DNA from: Bremia lactucae
Lineage: Eukaryota; Oomycota; Peronosporomycetes; Peronosporales; Peronosporaceae
Length of the DNA: 64,000 bases
Assembly (NCBI RefSeq): GCF_004359215.1
Contig: NC_090614.1
Coordinates: 4,265,497-4,329,496, forward strand
Direction: 5' to 3'
Shown here: positions 29,557-41,989 of the stretch, piece after piece
How positions within the stretch are numbered: position 1 is the stretch's first letter
How the letters are laid out: the number at the start of each line of letters is the position of its first letter
Made by a program: the position numbers and the translations under genes
Notes under the pieces: model-generated
What the model saw: the letters and a program-made list of their open reading frames with translations, nothing else
Told to the model about the DNA's origin: nothing
The model's database searches: none

Positions 29557-31367
29557 TTGGTTAATGACGGATCAAGAGTAGGCGCTTATACTCTTAATCT
29601 GTATGCGCCTTCGAAGTTTACTTCGGCGATAACTCAATTACCAACTCTAGAACCCAAGCAATTCTTGAGAGATCTGTATAGCGGTAGAATCAAGCAGATG
29701 TGCGTACTCGTCACAGAGGACGGATACGTAACCAATATTCGGTCAGCGTTAAATTTTGCAGAGAACGAACGGGTTCTCAGCAGCTCATCGATGGACGAAA
29801 GTATCCTTGATGTGAAGACTCGGATTGAAAGATACACTACTCAATCTTGGGTGTCACTCAAGACAAATCCTCTATACGAGGATTTAATAGAATTCAGGGA
29901 TGTATTCCCTGAAGCAGTTCCATGCGAGTTACCTAAGGATAAAGGCACTCGACAGGAGATTGAGCTTAAACCGGGCTCGAAGTACTGTGTCATGAAGCAG
30001 TGGTTACTGCCTCGTGAACAAGTACTTGAGATCGACAATTTCTTTATCGATCGATTAAAAGCGGGCCATGTGAGGAAGTCAACCTCCCTACATAGCTTAC
30101 CGACCTTCTGTATGCGAAAGGTAACACGAAGGTGGCGGGTAGTCCACGCATTCAATAAACTTTATGCTGCAACGGTACCGGTTCAAACGTCGATACTAAG
30201 AAAAGACGTTATTATAGATAGTATATCTAAGAGTACGATCTTTTTTGTCTATGGATCGGATGGATGGATTTTATCAGATCTTTATGAGTGAATGGGACAT
30301 CCCGTACACAGCAGTGAGCACTTCCAGCGGTATGCTATTTGATCTGGCTAGTAATGCCTCAAAGGCTAAGTATCGCCCCTGCAACATTCAACAGATGCGT
30401 AACGAATCTGCTGAGACCAGTGCAAGAATTAGCACCGAGTTATTTTGACGATGCATTCGTCCATAGCTGTGCCATGGACGGAAAGACGGACGTGAGAGTT
30501 CATATAACTCACGTTCGTCAAATTCTTACACTTATGCGAAAGCATAAATTGTACGCAAGTCTCAAGAAGTGTATATTCGCTGGAAGCGTAATACCATTTC
30601 TTAGGTGCATCGTCGGTTAACACGGCGTGTGCTCTGACCCTGAAAAGATCAAGGCAATTACTGACTGGCCAGTTCCAGTCGATGTCAAGGGACTCAGGAA
30701 GTTCCTTGGATTTGCGGCGAACTTGCACAAGTACACCCACAATTATGCGGAAATGACAGTTCATCTCTCTCGTCTTCTGATAAAGGACGAGAAATGGCTA
30801 TAAATCGCTGATTATCAGCGTTCTTTTGAAGATATCAAGCAAAGCCTGATGCAATCGCCAAGATGGGCGATTGCAGATCAAGGCAGACCAATTCATGTGG
30901 TCTGTGACGCCAGCGATTTCGCAATCGGCTGTGCATTAATGCAATACGATACAGACGGCTCGGAGCGCGTCGTCTGTCACTAACCGCGTCAGCTGCAACC
31001 AGATGAATGCAATCACACAGTGCATGACGAGGAACTCCTTGCAATGAAAAAGTGCACTGGCTAAATTTAAAGTCTATCTCCTCGGAGATGGACCGTTCAT
31101 CGTATATACGGACCATGCGTCATTACGCACGGCCGTAAACAGCCCACACCTCTCGCAAAGAGTGGCGAGGTGGCTATTCTTCTTCGCACAGTATATTTTT
31201 TTCGTGGAATAGAACCAGAAAGACTTAATGTCGTCGTTGGTGCATTATCACGCCGAACCAATTTCGAGCCGGCTGCGCATTCCAACAGTGAAAATAATCC
31301 CACTGTAGCAACACTCATTTCAAGTGTTCCATCATCAACCTTAGTTGATGAAATAAAGAACCTATAA
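29557..31367 (+). pseudogene. Reverse transcriptase / RNase H of element D1
   Basis: 29557-30291 carries the approach to RT (YEDLIEFRDVFPEAVPCELP, KPGSKYCVMKQW, FCMRKVTRRWRVVHAFNKL). The catalytic box appears at about 30440 as SYFDDAFVHS, and the thumb-like DPEKIKAITDWPVP follows. RNase H follows (RPIHVVCDASDFAIGCALMQ, about 30890; HDEELLAMKKC, about 31025). Stops and frameshifts near 30250, 30430, 30620, 30800, 30980 and 31065 make it non-functional. Confidence 0.8.
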
Positions 31368-31753
31368 AGAAGATAAGGACCTTCTTTGTCTAATGGATCA
31401 TTTAATAAATCCATCCGATAAATCTTTAAAGATTTATTGGCTTCATATCGATCATCATCCGATCGATACACAACATGCGACTGCTTTTTTTGCTTTACAC
31501 AGCCGTTGCCGGCGACACTCCACGTGTCGTCGTCCCAACTCACAATAATTTGCGCTTGCGCGTCACGATGCACCAACAAGTGGCCATCGTGGGCGTGAGA
31601 GAACTTATCTCACAATAATTCGCGACTTTTATTGGTCCCGGCAGTATCAGTTCGTGCGCGATGTCAACAGGTGAAGCCTTGCCCTTCATCTCGTGCAGCT
31701 CTCCAACATCTACCACTTCTGGCAGAGTGTTGGCACTTCGTATATATGGGCTT

Positions 31754-32237
31754 TATAATAGGGCACACATCGGTTGGAGAACCGTTTTTGTGCTACATTT
31801 ACTTTATGGGTAAAACCCCCTTTTATCTAATTTTATAATAGTTAGTTACTTAAATCCCGTTTATTATGGGTAATAAATGTGGTCGCCGCCAGATATAAAT
31901 CTGGCGGCAAAATTTATTTTAATTAGCTAGGGTAAGGTTTTTAAAAGTAAATAATTTAATAAAGTTCAGTCCCCCTTTTGATCTTAAAGCGTTAAGTGCC
32001 TTCCTAAGGCTTGCGCATTGGTCTGTAAGAGATAGAAGCCTTTCTGATGTATATCCTCTTGGGCACTAGTTGCCGCTTGGTTCTACGAACCCCTGAATCC
32101 CTTGAAGTAGGATTCCTTAAGCTTTGAAAGCTTGTACGACTCCCTGAGTTGTTAAAACCATTAGTTCAATAGAACTAAGTGACTCTCTGAGTCTGAAAGT
32201 CTTCCTCTGACTTTAGGAGCGAGGTAGCTCAGCTACA
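31754..32237 (+). repeat. 5' LTR of element B1 (about 484 bp)
   Basis: It begins TATAATAGGGCACACATCGG (family start TGTAATG) and ends GCTACA. A CGCCAGAT/ATCTGGCG palindrome near 31891-31910 is conserved in all three family-B LTRs. Aligns with 41528-41989 (inverted) and 58486-58817. Confidence 0.8.
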
Positions 32238-32239
32238 CC

Positions 32240-32247
32240 TGGTAGCA
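32240..32247 (+). other. tRNA primer-binding site of element B1
   Basis: TGGTAGCA two bases after the LTR end. Confidence 0.7.
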
Positions 32248-32299
32248 CTCATAGTTAATCTACGCCTGAGTGTTTACAAGACTAATTTCTCACGAAATG

Positions 32300-33783
32300 T
32301 AAGAGGTTCCAGATTTGTCAGAAACGCAACGCGCCGCTTATGACAAGCTCAAAACCTTATTCGGGCTTGAGCACGTGGAATTTATTATTTTCAGGGACCA
32401 GAGGTCCTGCATGCAAGGCTTGAAGCCTTCATGCTGTACGAAGCCTCCCTGATCGATCAAGTACAGGACCACTTAGCGGCATCTATGCCAACCCGGTACA
32501 TCTCTGTGTCTGACTCAAAGCCGAGGGCTTGTCCTCTAACTGTAAATGTGAAAACATTTGAAGGAAAAGACGGAGAAAATCTCCCTTTTTGAATAAAGCA
32601 GATGGAAATGTCCATTGATTCCGTCTTGTTCTTAACAGAACGGCAAAAGGTGGCTATGTCCGTTTCCAAACTTGGAGTTAGAGCCATGGAGTTGGCACTA
32701 TCGTGCAGCACGTCCATAAACGACACTTTTCCCTCATGAGATTCGCTGAAACAGCAAATGACGAGCATGTTTGCACCGCCTGGTCAGGCTTTTCGCATGC
32801 GATCACGGCTCCTAGCGACTCGACAGGGTAAAAGAACCCTAGGGGACTTTGTCCAGGAGTTGAGAACTCTCATTGCATCTATTCATCAAGAACCGGTGCA
32901 AGAAGCAATTGTACTATTCATCTTTATGGGAGGTCTCAATGAGGGCGTTGCCCGGATGGAATTGTTCCGATCCCATCCGGCTATGTTCGAAGAGGCAGTT
33001 GTTATAGCGCTACGCGCCAAGTTTGACTTTAAGTCTGCTCACGTAAGCACGCCTTTTTACCGAACAAGCTATTTGACTACATGGGTACCGCCTTACAGAC
33101 CGGAACCTATGGATTTTAAGCCTCGTTAGGAAAGGAGAAGAGGCTCTTTAAGCTGTGGAACAGCATAAGACCATCCGTAGATGTTATATGTGCGGAAGCA
33201 CGAAAAGTTTACGTCTTGCCTGCCCTCTTCGAAATTCGCGAAAAGCTCGAAAGAGCTCCAACTCCGACCTATATCAGAGATCTGGTACGGTGCGGGAATC
33301 AGTCGATACCCAGTAGGTGCAGGGCGCCCTGCAGGGGAAGACTCAGGCTCTGTTGAACCTCAAGGAGGTGAGAATAAACAGAAACTAGCCCCAATTAGCT
33401 CGGCGCTTAGTTGCACGGGGCGAGAGTACAAGCCTGGCTTGCTAGTCGCTCAAGCGACTGTAAAGGGCTTTGATAAGCCGTGGTCAATTTTAATCGACTC
33501 AGGAGAGTCTTGCAATAATGCTCGACGCCTTTCCCTTGAAGGAAGTCAACATTACGTTGAGGCGCTTAGAGCGCATGAAGGTGATACAGTCAATGTTCGC
33601 TTAGCGACTCGGACTCGTGCCACTGTTCCCGAAGTTCCACTGAACTTAGGTATAAAGTTTCTGGACTTTGACAGTATGGAACGCTGTCTCGTCCTTGATT
33701 TGGATTCGAGATATAATCTCATCCTTGGTATGGCCTGGTTAGAACACCATGAGCCATGGATTGATTGGAGTCTAAGACCTTAG
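32300..33783 (+). pseudogene. gag and protease of element B1
   Basis: Gag is readable in pieces. RRCYMCGSTKSLRLACP (nt about 33175-33225) is a zinc knuckle whose His is replaced by Ser. The protease region 33475-33783 has the active site as LIDSGESC instead of DSGAS, then VRLATRTRATVPEVP and LVLDLDSRYNLILGM. Many stops in gag. Confidence 0.75.
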
Positions 33784-36355
33784 GCGCCACGCGCAATGTT
33801 CCTCGCAAAGTTTTGGAGAGTCATGAACCCACCTTTGCTAGGCAACAAAAGCGCTATTGGCGCGGATCATTGAATGAGTCTGTCAGTGTATTAGACATTG
33901 ACATGTCTGAGTTAATAAACCCTACCGTTAAAAACATAAATTCTGAGCCCGTATCAGCAGAAATAAGAGGAACGGCACGTACTCCGTCGAGTGACACTCG
34001 TGATAATAATGATTCACTAAATGCTAAAAACATTGTTGGTCTAAGGCCGAATCATCAAGGGTGCAATGTCCCTGAGATACGTGGAGTGACACCTCTAAGT
34101 CCACCGAGTATGATCGGCCGAGGTAGCATCATACTGAGTGTCAGTAGTGACACTGTTGGCGGTTCGTGAGGACCTCAAGGGTGCAATATTCTTGAGATAC
34201 GTATAGTGGCACGTCTAAGTCCACCGAGTGTGGTCGGCCAAGGTGGCACCATACTGAGTGTCAATAGTGACACTATTGGCAGTTCGTCAGGGCATTTTGA
34301 GTCAAACCTTCCTAATGCACGTGAAGCGACACGTAAACGTTCGCTGGATAAGGAGGTTGAGTTACCTTACTCCTTGTCGGATGTCAAATTATACACCATG
34401 TCTTGTATAGAACCAGGTCTCTAAGAGGCGTATTGTCTCCACACCAAGACAGAGTGGACACCAAGCGTGTATACCCTCACAAAGTGATACGAGTGAGCAA
34501 GTACATACGCTTGTAAATGGCGTAACCGGTAACATTGAGGGGGGAGTTAGCCTTGCGGCAATTCCCTCGTTACATGCTTAGAGCTTGACAAAATATCTAT
34601 TGATGAGTGCGGTCGAGCCTTAAAAGCTGGTGACTCATTTGAAATGGTGGTGATTCGACCTATGCTTGAGTTAAACTCATCGTCACTTCTCGACGAAGCT
34701 GTCCTGGATGACACAAAAGCTGCACTTAGTGCGCGAAATGGGTCATCGATCGTTAAAGATCCTACGGATCCCTTTTATTCCTCAATTAAGGAATTCTAAG
34801 ATGTGGTATGTAATAACCCACCATCTGTTTTACCTCCGGATAGAGGTTTACGTCATTAAATTGACTTAGTTCCGGGAACCAAATACTGTGTCACAAGACA
34901 ATGGCCTTTACTAAGGGAGCAGCGTGACGTCATTGACGATTTCTTCCGTGCTAAGCACGAGGCTGGAATGGTACGAGAGAGCAAATGTCCTCATTCGACA
35001 CCGACATTTTGTGTCAAAAAGCCAAATGGTAAATGGCGCATTGTACATGCTCATAATAATAAGCTTTGTGCTGCCACTATACCAGCACAAACCCCCATTC
35101 TTAGAAAGGATATTCTTTGGAGCATTATGGTGGGGTGTTCAATGTACAGTGCATTGGACTTAGTCGATGGTTACTACCATTTGCTCATGCGAGCTAGTGG
35201 TATCCCGCTTACAGCGGTTAGCCCCCCAAGCGGCATGTGATGGGAGTGGCTAGTTATGCCACAAGGGCTTTCCAACGCTCCGGCAACATTTGATTGTCTA
35301 GTGACGCAACTGTTTCGCCCTCATCGAGGTTATGCACAAACTTATCTCGATGACATTTTTGTCCACAGTCGTGCAGAGCAGGGTCGGTCGGATATGATAA
35401 ATTATTTAGACCATTTGCGAGCAGTGCTCGAGTGCATGCGCTCAAACAAATTGGACGCCAATGCATCTAAATGCATTTTTGGCGCAGACGAAATTCCTTT
35501 TTTAGGATGCTTCATTGGAAAGCGAGGCCTTAGAGCGGATCCCGCTAAGGTAAAAGCCATAGTAGATTGGGCGGCTCCTAAAAACCGAAGGATTTGCGTA
35601 AGTGGTCGGGTCTTGCCAATTATTAACACAAATATAGCGAAAATTACGCTGATATGGCTAGGCCATTATCTAGTTTCCTTATGAAGGATACAGAATGGTG
35701 GTGGACTAGCACCGAAAATAATGCTATTCGAGCAGTTAAGGATAGTCTTATCCATGCCCCGATTCTGGCACTGCCAAACCTAAATTGGCCTTTCAGTGTC
35801 GTCTGTGACGCATCAGATTTTGCGATCGGCAGTACTCTGTTGCAAACAAATGTTGAGGGGCATGAACGTGCTATTTCTTTCGAGTCTAGACAGCTTAAAG
35901 CTGCGGAGAAGAACTACCCAGTTCATGACAAATAGTTACTTGCTATGGAGTATGCTCTCGTCAAATTCAGAGTTCATCTGCTCGGCTCTAAGCTGTTTTT
36001 GATTTATACAGATCACGCGTCATTACTCACGGCGACTAAGTCGCCCCATATCTCACAGAGAATGGTCCGATGGCTATCTTGTTTTGCGGAATACAACTTC
36101 GAGGTGAAGTATAAACCCGACAAACAAAATGCTTTGGCCGATGCGTTATCACGCAGACCGGATTACGAGCTTTCTCATTCAACGACTATCTCGTCACCTA
36201 TTACTGAATTAATCCGTTTGGCTTACGCCAAGGATGAACAGTATGTAGTTCTGCTACGAGCCTTAAAAGACTCGGATTCGGGTATTAAATTACCGGCACG
36301 TTTGTGTGCAAGATTACATCGATTTTCTATCGATAATAACCTGTTGCTTTATTGC
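33641..36355 (+). repeat. 2.7-kb block identical to 60031-62745
   Basis: By eye the two copies show no difference across all lines compared (offset 26390), including shared stops, while bases just outside (33559-33640 and from 36356) differ at many positions from their counterparts. Confidence 0.9.
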
Positions 36356-38122
36356 GCGGACGCTGTGGATCCTCCACCTGTCGTTGTTCCTCATGTTGAG
36401 AATTTAAAGTACCGAATCTTCTATGAGGCACGATACAGTCCTTGGTGGTCATCTCGGTAGAGAAATGACCTACGGCTCTGTAAGGCAGATTTATTGGTGG
36501 CTCAAACTTTATAAATGGGTCAGCACATAGGTTCGCACGTGCGAAACTTGCCAACGGGTTAAGCCCTCGGCGCATGCTGCTGCGTCACTGGCAAGTCTGT
36601 CCGTACCCATAGGGTGTTGGAAGTCCATTAGTATGGATTTGTTTTCGGTCCACCGAAAGATTCGACCAGTAACACCGGCATAGTTGTCTTTGTTGACCGA
36701 TTGAGCTAAATGGCACACTTAGCGGCCGTGCCGGATACTATTGATGGTGAAGGTACAGCAAGGCTGTTCATCGATCGTGTATTTCGACAGCACGGTTTGC
36801 CAGTGGCAAACGTTTCTGATCGGGACCCCCGTTTCACGGGTAAATTCTGGCAATCGATTTCCGAGTGCTGGGTACCAGATTGGATATGTCCACTGCAGAC
36901 CATTCGCAGACCGATGGTCAAACTGAACGTGTCAATTGCGTCATTAAAAACATTTTACGCAGTGTGTGTGTTCCAACACCAAAGCACTGGAGCTCAATGC
37001 TTCCAGTGGGATAATTTGCGTTAAATAACGCTGTCCATGCCTCTACAGGCTACACTCCGCTCTATGTCAACGGCCTCACCCACCCACGCGTTCCGTTAAC
37101 GATACCACTGCGTGGCTTAGGGCTGGTAGGGGAGAATAAGCCGATGAGCTTGCTGATATTAGCCCTATTTACCATTTGGAAACAAGTAAGCGAGTTTATC
37201 GCAATACAATTTAGTGTCTTAAGACATGTACGTGACATGATGGCTGATAGCCAAGACAAACAAAAAGAAAAAGCATATGCCAAAAGCAGAAGCTGTATTA
37301 ATGCTTATGTGGTCGGAGATTACCTTTAATTAAAAGCTAAGAATTAACCTATTAACTTGGTTTTCGCGATCTTCAAGACCAAATTGCGCCCGCGCTTTAT
37401 TGGACAATTTACGGTCATGGCCAAGAAGACCCTAGCTTACACGCTTAACCTTCCTAGCAAGCTGCGTACACACCCAGTGTTCTACGTCGGCTTGCTTAAG
37501 CCATATCGGGATCCTTCCCACATGGACTTAACGCGGTTGCGCCGAGACAGGCGGTTAAGCCGCAGATTTCTGCATCCTCACCAGGATGTCCAAATGGCCC
37601 TCTAAACGAGGTTGCTGATGTTCTAGCATCGAAAGAAGGTTTTGAACCGCCTCAAAAGTGCCCTCACCCGAGCAAGGCTCTCACGAAGAAGTTGCACTTC
37701 GTGCTCTTGAGCATCAAATGCTTCCATCCAGATTTCGGCCCCCTCCCGCGATGCTTAATGCGCGAGGGTACCTTCAGTTTCACGTGGAGAAACTTTTAAA
37801 GCGACGTCGTCGTAAGGGCCAATACCAGTATCTGGTGAAGTGGCAGGGGTACCCCTCTTTTGAAAGCTCTTGGGAGTTTGAGGTACCTCTTCAGCAAGAT
37901 TGCCCGTACGCCGTTGACGTTTTCGATCGCCAAGCTCAGAGTCAACTTGCGTCAAAGACGCTTTTCACCACTAGAAGTGGGATTAGGTGGATCTATAGCC
38001 TCAGTGCGGCTTTATCCATGGTTATACGGTCAATCGAAGCACTGAAATATCGGCTAGGCCTTTCCTCGTTTTGTGGCTTAAATGCCGGACGTAACAGGCC
38101 TTTGGTCTTAAGCTTGGCGTAA
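34770..38122 (+). pseudogene. RT, RNase H, integrase and chromodomain of element B1
   Basis: RT: FCVKKPNGKWRIVHAHNNKL (about 35010), then MPQGLSNAPATF and YLDDIFVHSRA (about 35340). RNase H: FSVVCDASDFAIGSTLL (about 35790) and YTDHASLLTAT (about 36005). Integrase: an H2C2-like finger near 36430-36570, the first Asp lost in SMDLF, SDRDPRFTG (about 36815), then decayed sequence. A C-terminal RTHPVFYVGLLKPYR module (about 37465) and a chromodomain (37770-37930) follow. In-frame stops at about 35238 and 35933 are shared exactly with the copy at 61.6-62.3 kb. Confidence 0.8.
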
Positions 38123-38410
38123 TCAAAGCGAAGCTTCCGTTCCAAACGATTATCAGCCACGTCCAAGACTCTATTATTCCAAATACTGCGGAGGCGGCGG
38201 GCCTGATGGACGCAGTTCTCAAATGAGACCTCGTTTTCGTTTTGACTTTTAATTCGTTTCGAAACAAACGATCGGAATTTCCCTCATTGAAGTCACCGAA
38301 GCCCCACGGGCCTGATCACGCAAATGCGTTAGATTCTTCGCGTCATTTCCTTTGGCGTAAGGTATTGCTCATGAAGAATATCGCGAGCAGCGAGCTCCTC
38401 CGACGTCCTG
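38123..38410. other. Junction between inverted B elements
   Basis: Short segment after the B1 chromodomain and before the truncated RT of B2. It belongs to neither recognisable part; parts may be the 3' tail of B1. No LTR was found here. Confidence 0.4.
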
Positions 38411-41400
38411 GCCGTGTGACCAAAAATGCATTTAGATGCATTAGCATACAATTTATCTGTGCGCATACACTCGAGCACTACTCGAAATGGTCTATATAAT
38501 TTTTCACATCCTACCGACCCTGCCCCGCACGACTATGGACAAAAAATTCATCAAAATAAGTCTGTGCATAACCTCAATGAGGGCGGAACAGTTGCGTCAC
38601 TAGACGATTAAATGTCGCCGGGGCGTTGGAAATCCCTTGTTGCATAACCAACCACTCCCATGGCATACTGCCTGAGTTGCGCTGTAAGCGAAATATCGCT
38701 AGCTCGCATGAGCAGTTGGTAATAACCATCGACTACGTCAAGTGCACTGTACATTGTACATCCCACCACAATGTTCTGGAGAACATCCTTTCTAGGAATG
38801 GGGGTTTGTGCAGGTATAGTGACAGCATAAGAAAAGCTTATTATAAGCAGTACAATGTGCCATTTGCCATTTGGCTTTCTGACTCAAAATGTCGGTGTCG
38901 AACGGGGAGATTTGCTTTGTCGTACCATTCCAGCCTCGTGCCTAGCTCGGAAAAATTGTCAATGTTGTCACACTGTTTCCTTGGTAAAGGCCACTGTCGT
39001 GTGACAGAGTATTTGTTTCCAGGGATTAAGTCAATTTCATGACGGACACCTCTATCCGGGGGTAAACAGATGGTATATTTGACAGATCACATCTTAAAAT
39101 TCTTAATCAAGGAATAAAATGGATCTGCGGATCTTTAAGGATTGATGATCCACTCCGCGCACTAAGTGCAGCTTCTGTGTCATCCAGGACAACTTCGTCC
39201 AGAAGTGACGATGAGTTTAACTTAATCGTTGGTCGACTGACCACCGTCTCAAGAAGCCGCCAGCCTTTAAGGCTCGACCGCACTCATCACTAGACATTTT
39301 GTCTTTCTCCAGAAGAGCATGTTACGAAGGGATTGCCGCAAGGCTCAATTCGCCCTCGATTTTACCGGTTACACCATTTACAAGCATATTCTATTCCTTA
39401 CTCGTATCACTTTGTGAGGGTATAGATACTTTGCATCTCGCCTGCCTTGGAGTAGAGACAATACGCCTCTTAGAGGCCGGCACATTCACGTCTTCAAATT
39501 TTCAGCCTGTATAAGATCTATACCAGAGCTGGTGTCTACTTCGACATCCGACAAGGAGTTAGAAAACTCAGCTTCCTTGTCCACATGTCACTTCACGTGC
39601 ATTAGAAGAGTTTGACACGAAATGCCCTAGCGAACCGCCAATAGTGTCACTGCTGACACTCAGTATGGTGCCACCTCGGCCGAACAAACTCGGTGGACTT
39701 AGACTTGCCACTCCACGTTTCTCAGGGATATTACACCCTTGATGACTCGGTCTAAGGCCAACAGCTTTCAGCATTCATTGAGGCGTTTTTACAACGAGTG
39801 TCACTCGACGGAATACGTGCCGTTCCACTTAATTCTGTTGCGGGCTCAAACTTAATGTTTTCAACATTGGGTTTATTAACTTAGACATTCCAATGTCTAA
39901 CCCACTGACAGATTTAGTCAGTCATTCGCACCAATAGCGTTTCTTGTTGCCTAGCAAAGGTGGGCTCATTACTCTTCGAAACTTTGCTAGGAACATTGCG
40001 TGTGACGCTTAAGGTTTTAGACCTTCAATCGATCCATGGCTCTTGGCGTTCAAGCCAGGCCATACCAAGGATGAGATCATATCTCGAATCCAATCAAGGA
40101 CGAGACCACGTTGCATACTGTCAAAGCCAAGAAACTTTATGCGTAAGTTCAAAGGAACTCTAGGAAGAGTGACACGAGCCCCAGTCGCTACGCGAACAGT
40201 GATTGAATTACTTTCATGCGCTTTAAGTCCTAAACGTATTGTTGACTTCTTACAATCAAAGACGTCGAGCATAATTGCAAGACGCTCCTGAGCAAATTAA
40301 AACTGACCATGGCTTATCAAAGTCCATTCACAGTCGCTTGAGCGACTAACAAGCCAGGCTTGTACTCACGTCCCGTGCCATTACGCAAAGAGCTAATTGG
40401 GGTTAGGTCATGTCTACTCTCACCTCCGAGAGTTTTAATAGAGCCTAGGTCTTCCCCGGTTACTGGGTACCGACGTTTTTCGCACCGTACCAGATTTCTG
40501 GTATATGTCGGAATTGGTGCTCGTTCGAGCTTAACGAGTATTTAGTTGGGGACAGGCCAGACGTAAATTTTTCTTGCTTCCGCACATAAAACATCTAATG
40601 ATTTCATGCTGTTCCACAGCTTGAAGTGCCTCTTCTCCTTCCTCAACAAGGCTTAGATCCATGGGTTCCGGTCTATTAGATGGTACCCATGTGCTCGAAG
40701 AGCTTGTTTGGTAAATAGGCGTGCTAACGCGAGCAGACTTAAAGTCGAACTCGGTGCGTAGCGCTATGGCAACTGCCTCTTCATAAGTAGCAGGATGAGA
40801 TCGGATTAATTCCGTCCGGGCAACGCGCCTTCATTGAGACCCCCCATAAAGATGGTTCCTACAATTGCTTCTTGCACCGGGTCTTGATGCGTAGATGCAA
40901 TGAGAAATCTCAACTCCTGGACAAAGTCTCCTAGGGTTCTTTTACCCTGTCGAGTCGCTAGGAGCCGTGCTCGCATGCGAAAAGCCTGATCAGGCGGTGC
41001 AAACATGCTGGTCATTTGCTGTTTCAGCGAATCCCATGAGGGAAAAGCGTCATTTATGGACGTGCTGCACGATAGTGCCCGCTCTACCTCCAAGTTTGGA
41101 AATAACCATAGCCACCTTTTGCCGTTCTGTTAAGAACAAGGCGGAATCAATGGACATTTCCATCTGCTCAATCCAAAAAGGGAGATTTTCTCCCTCTTTT
41201 CCCTCAAATGTCTTCACATTTACATTTAGAGGGCGAGCCCTCGGCTCTGAGTCAGGTACAGAGATATACCGAGTTGGCATAGAAGCCGCAAAGTGGTCCT
41301 ACCTGACCGACCAGGGAGGTTTCGTTCCGCATGAAGGCTTCAAGCCTTGCATTTAGGACCTCTGGTTCCTGGGAAATAATAAATTCCACGCGTTCAAGCT

Positions 41401-41517
41401 CGAATAAGGTTTTAGGCTTGTCATAAGCGGCGCGTTGCGCTTCTGACAACTCTGGAACCTCTTCCATTTTCGTGATGGATTAGTTTTGTAAAGACTCAGG
41501 CGTAGATTGACTACGAG

Positions 41518-41525
41518 TGCTACCG
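41518..41525 (-). other. Mutated primer-binding site of element B2
   Basis: Minus strand CGGTAGCA, one change from the TGGTAGCA seen in B1 and B3. Confidence 0.6.
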
Positions 41526-41527
41526 AG

Positions 41528-41989
41528 TGTAGCGGAGCTACCTCGTCCCTTAAGTCAGAGAAAGAATTTTAGCCTCAGAGAGCCTCTTCGTTCAATAGAA
41601 CTATTGGGTTTAACAACTTAGGAATTCGTACAAGCTATTAGAGCTTAATGAATCCTAGTTCAAGGGTTCAGGGGTTCGTAGAACCAATGTATCTCAGAAA
41701 GGCTTCTATCTGTCACAGATCAATGCGCAAGCCTTAAAAAGACACTAGACGCTTTAAGAACAAAAGGGGAACTCAACTTTTTTAATTAATTAAATCTTTA
41801 GACCTTACCGTACCTAATTTTAAGATAAATTTTGGTCGCCAGATAAAGATCTGGCGGCGACCACATTTGTTACCCATAATACAATGGGATTTTGATAATC
41901 AACTATTTTAAAGTAAAATAAAGGGTATTTTACCCACATAGTAAATGTACCACAACAACGGCTTTCCAACCAATGTGTGCCTCATTACA
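41528..41989 (-). repeat. 5' LTR of element B2 (462 bp)
   Basis: On the minus strand it starts TGTAATGAGGCACACATTGG and ends CCGCTACA. Aligns with 31754-32237 and 58486-58817. Confidence 0.8.

Larger units (their letters stand above)
25983..31753 (+). mobile_element. Ty3/gypsy element D1, decayed and interrupted by element B1
   Basis: The order is 5' LTR (25983-26418), PBS, gag, protease, RT, RNase H and the first part of integrase. The last recognisable piece (CQQVKPCPSSRA...ECWHFVYMGF, nt about 31665-31750) is the integrase segment before its first catalytic Asp, and it stops where element B1 begins. Multiple stops and frameshifts are present. A 741-base N run splits the element. No 3' LTR was found, but a minus-oriented scrap of the same LTR lies at 57250-57406. 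Confidence 0.8.
31754..38122 (+). mobile_element. Ty3/gypsy chromovirus-type element B1, decayed
   Basis: Starts with an LTR (31754-32237), PBS, gag, protease, RT, RNase H and integrase, and ends with a chromodomain (nt about 37770-37930, VEKLLKRRRRKGQYQYLVKW). It sits inside the integrase of element D1. No 3' LTR follows; 300 bp downstream a second B copy begins in the opposite orientation. Stops are frequent. Confidence 0.85.
38411..41989 (-). mobile_element. Ty3/gypsy element B2, 5' half, inverted
   Basis: On the minus strand: LTR 41989-41528, PBS, gag (from about 41467; MEEVPELSEAQRAAYDKPKT, then the REYL-type central region around 41280-40806), a CCHC remnant near 40590, protease near 40272-40009, and RT up to the ASKCIFG motif at about 38430, where the element stops. 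Integrase and the 3' LTR are absent. Frames are broken by several stops. Its upstream flank (41990-43275) is shared with element B3, so the two copies arose by segmental duplication. Confidence 0.8.
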
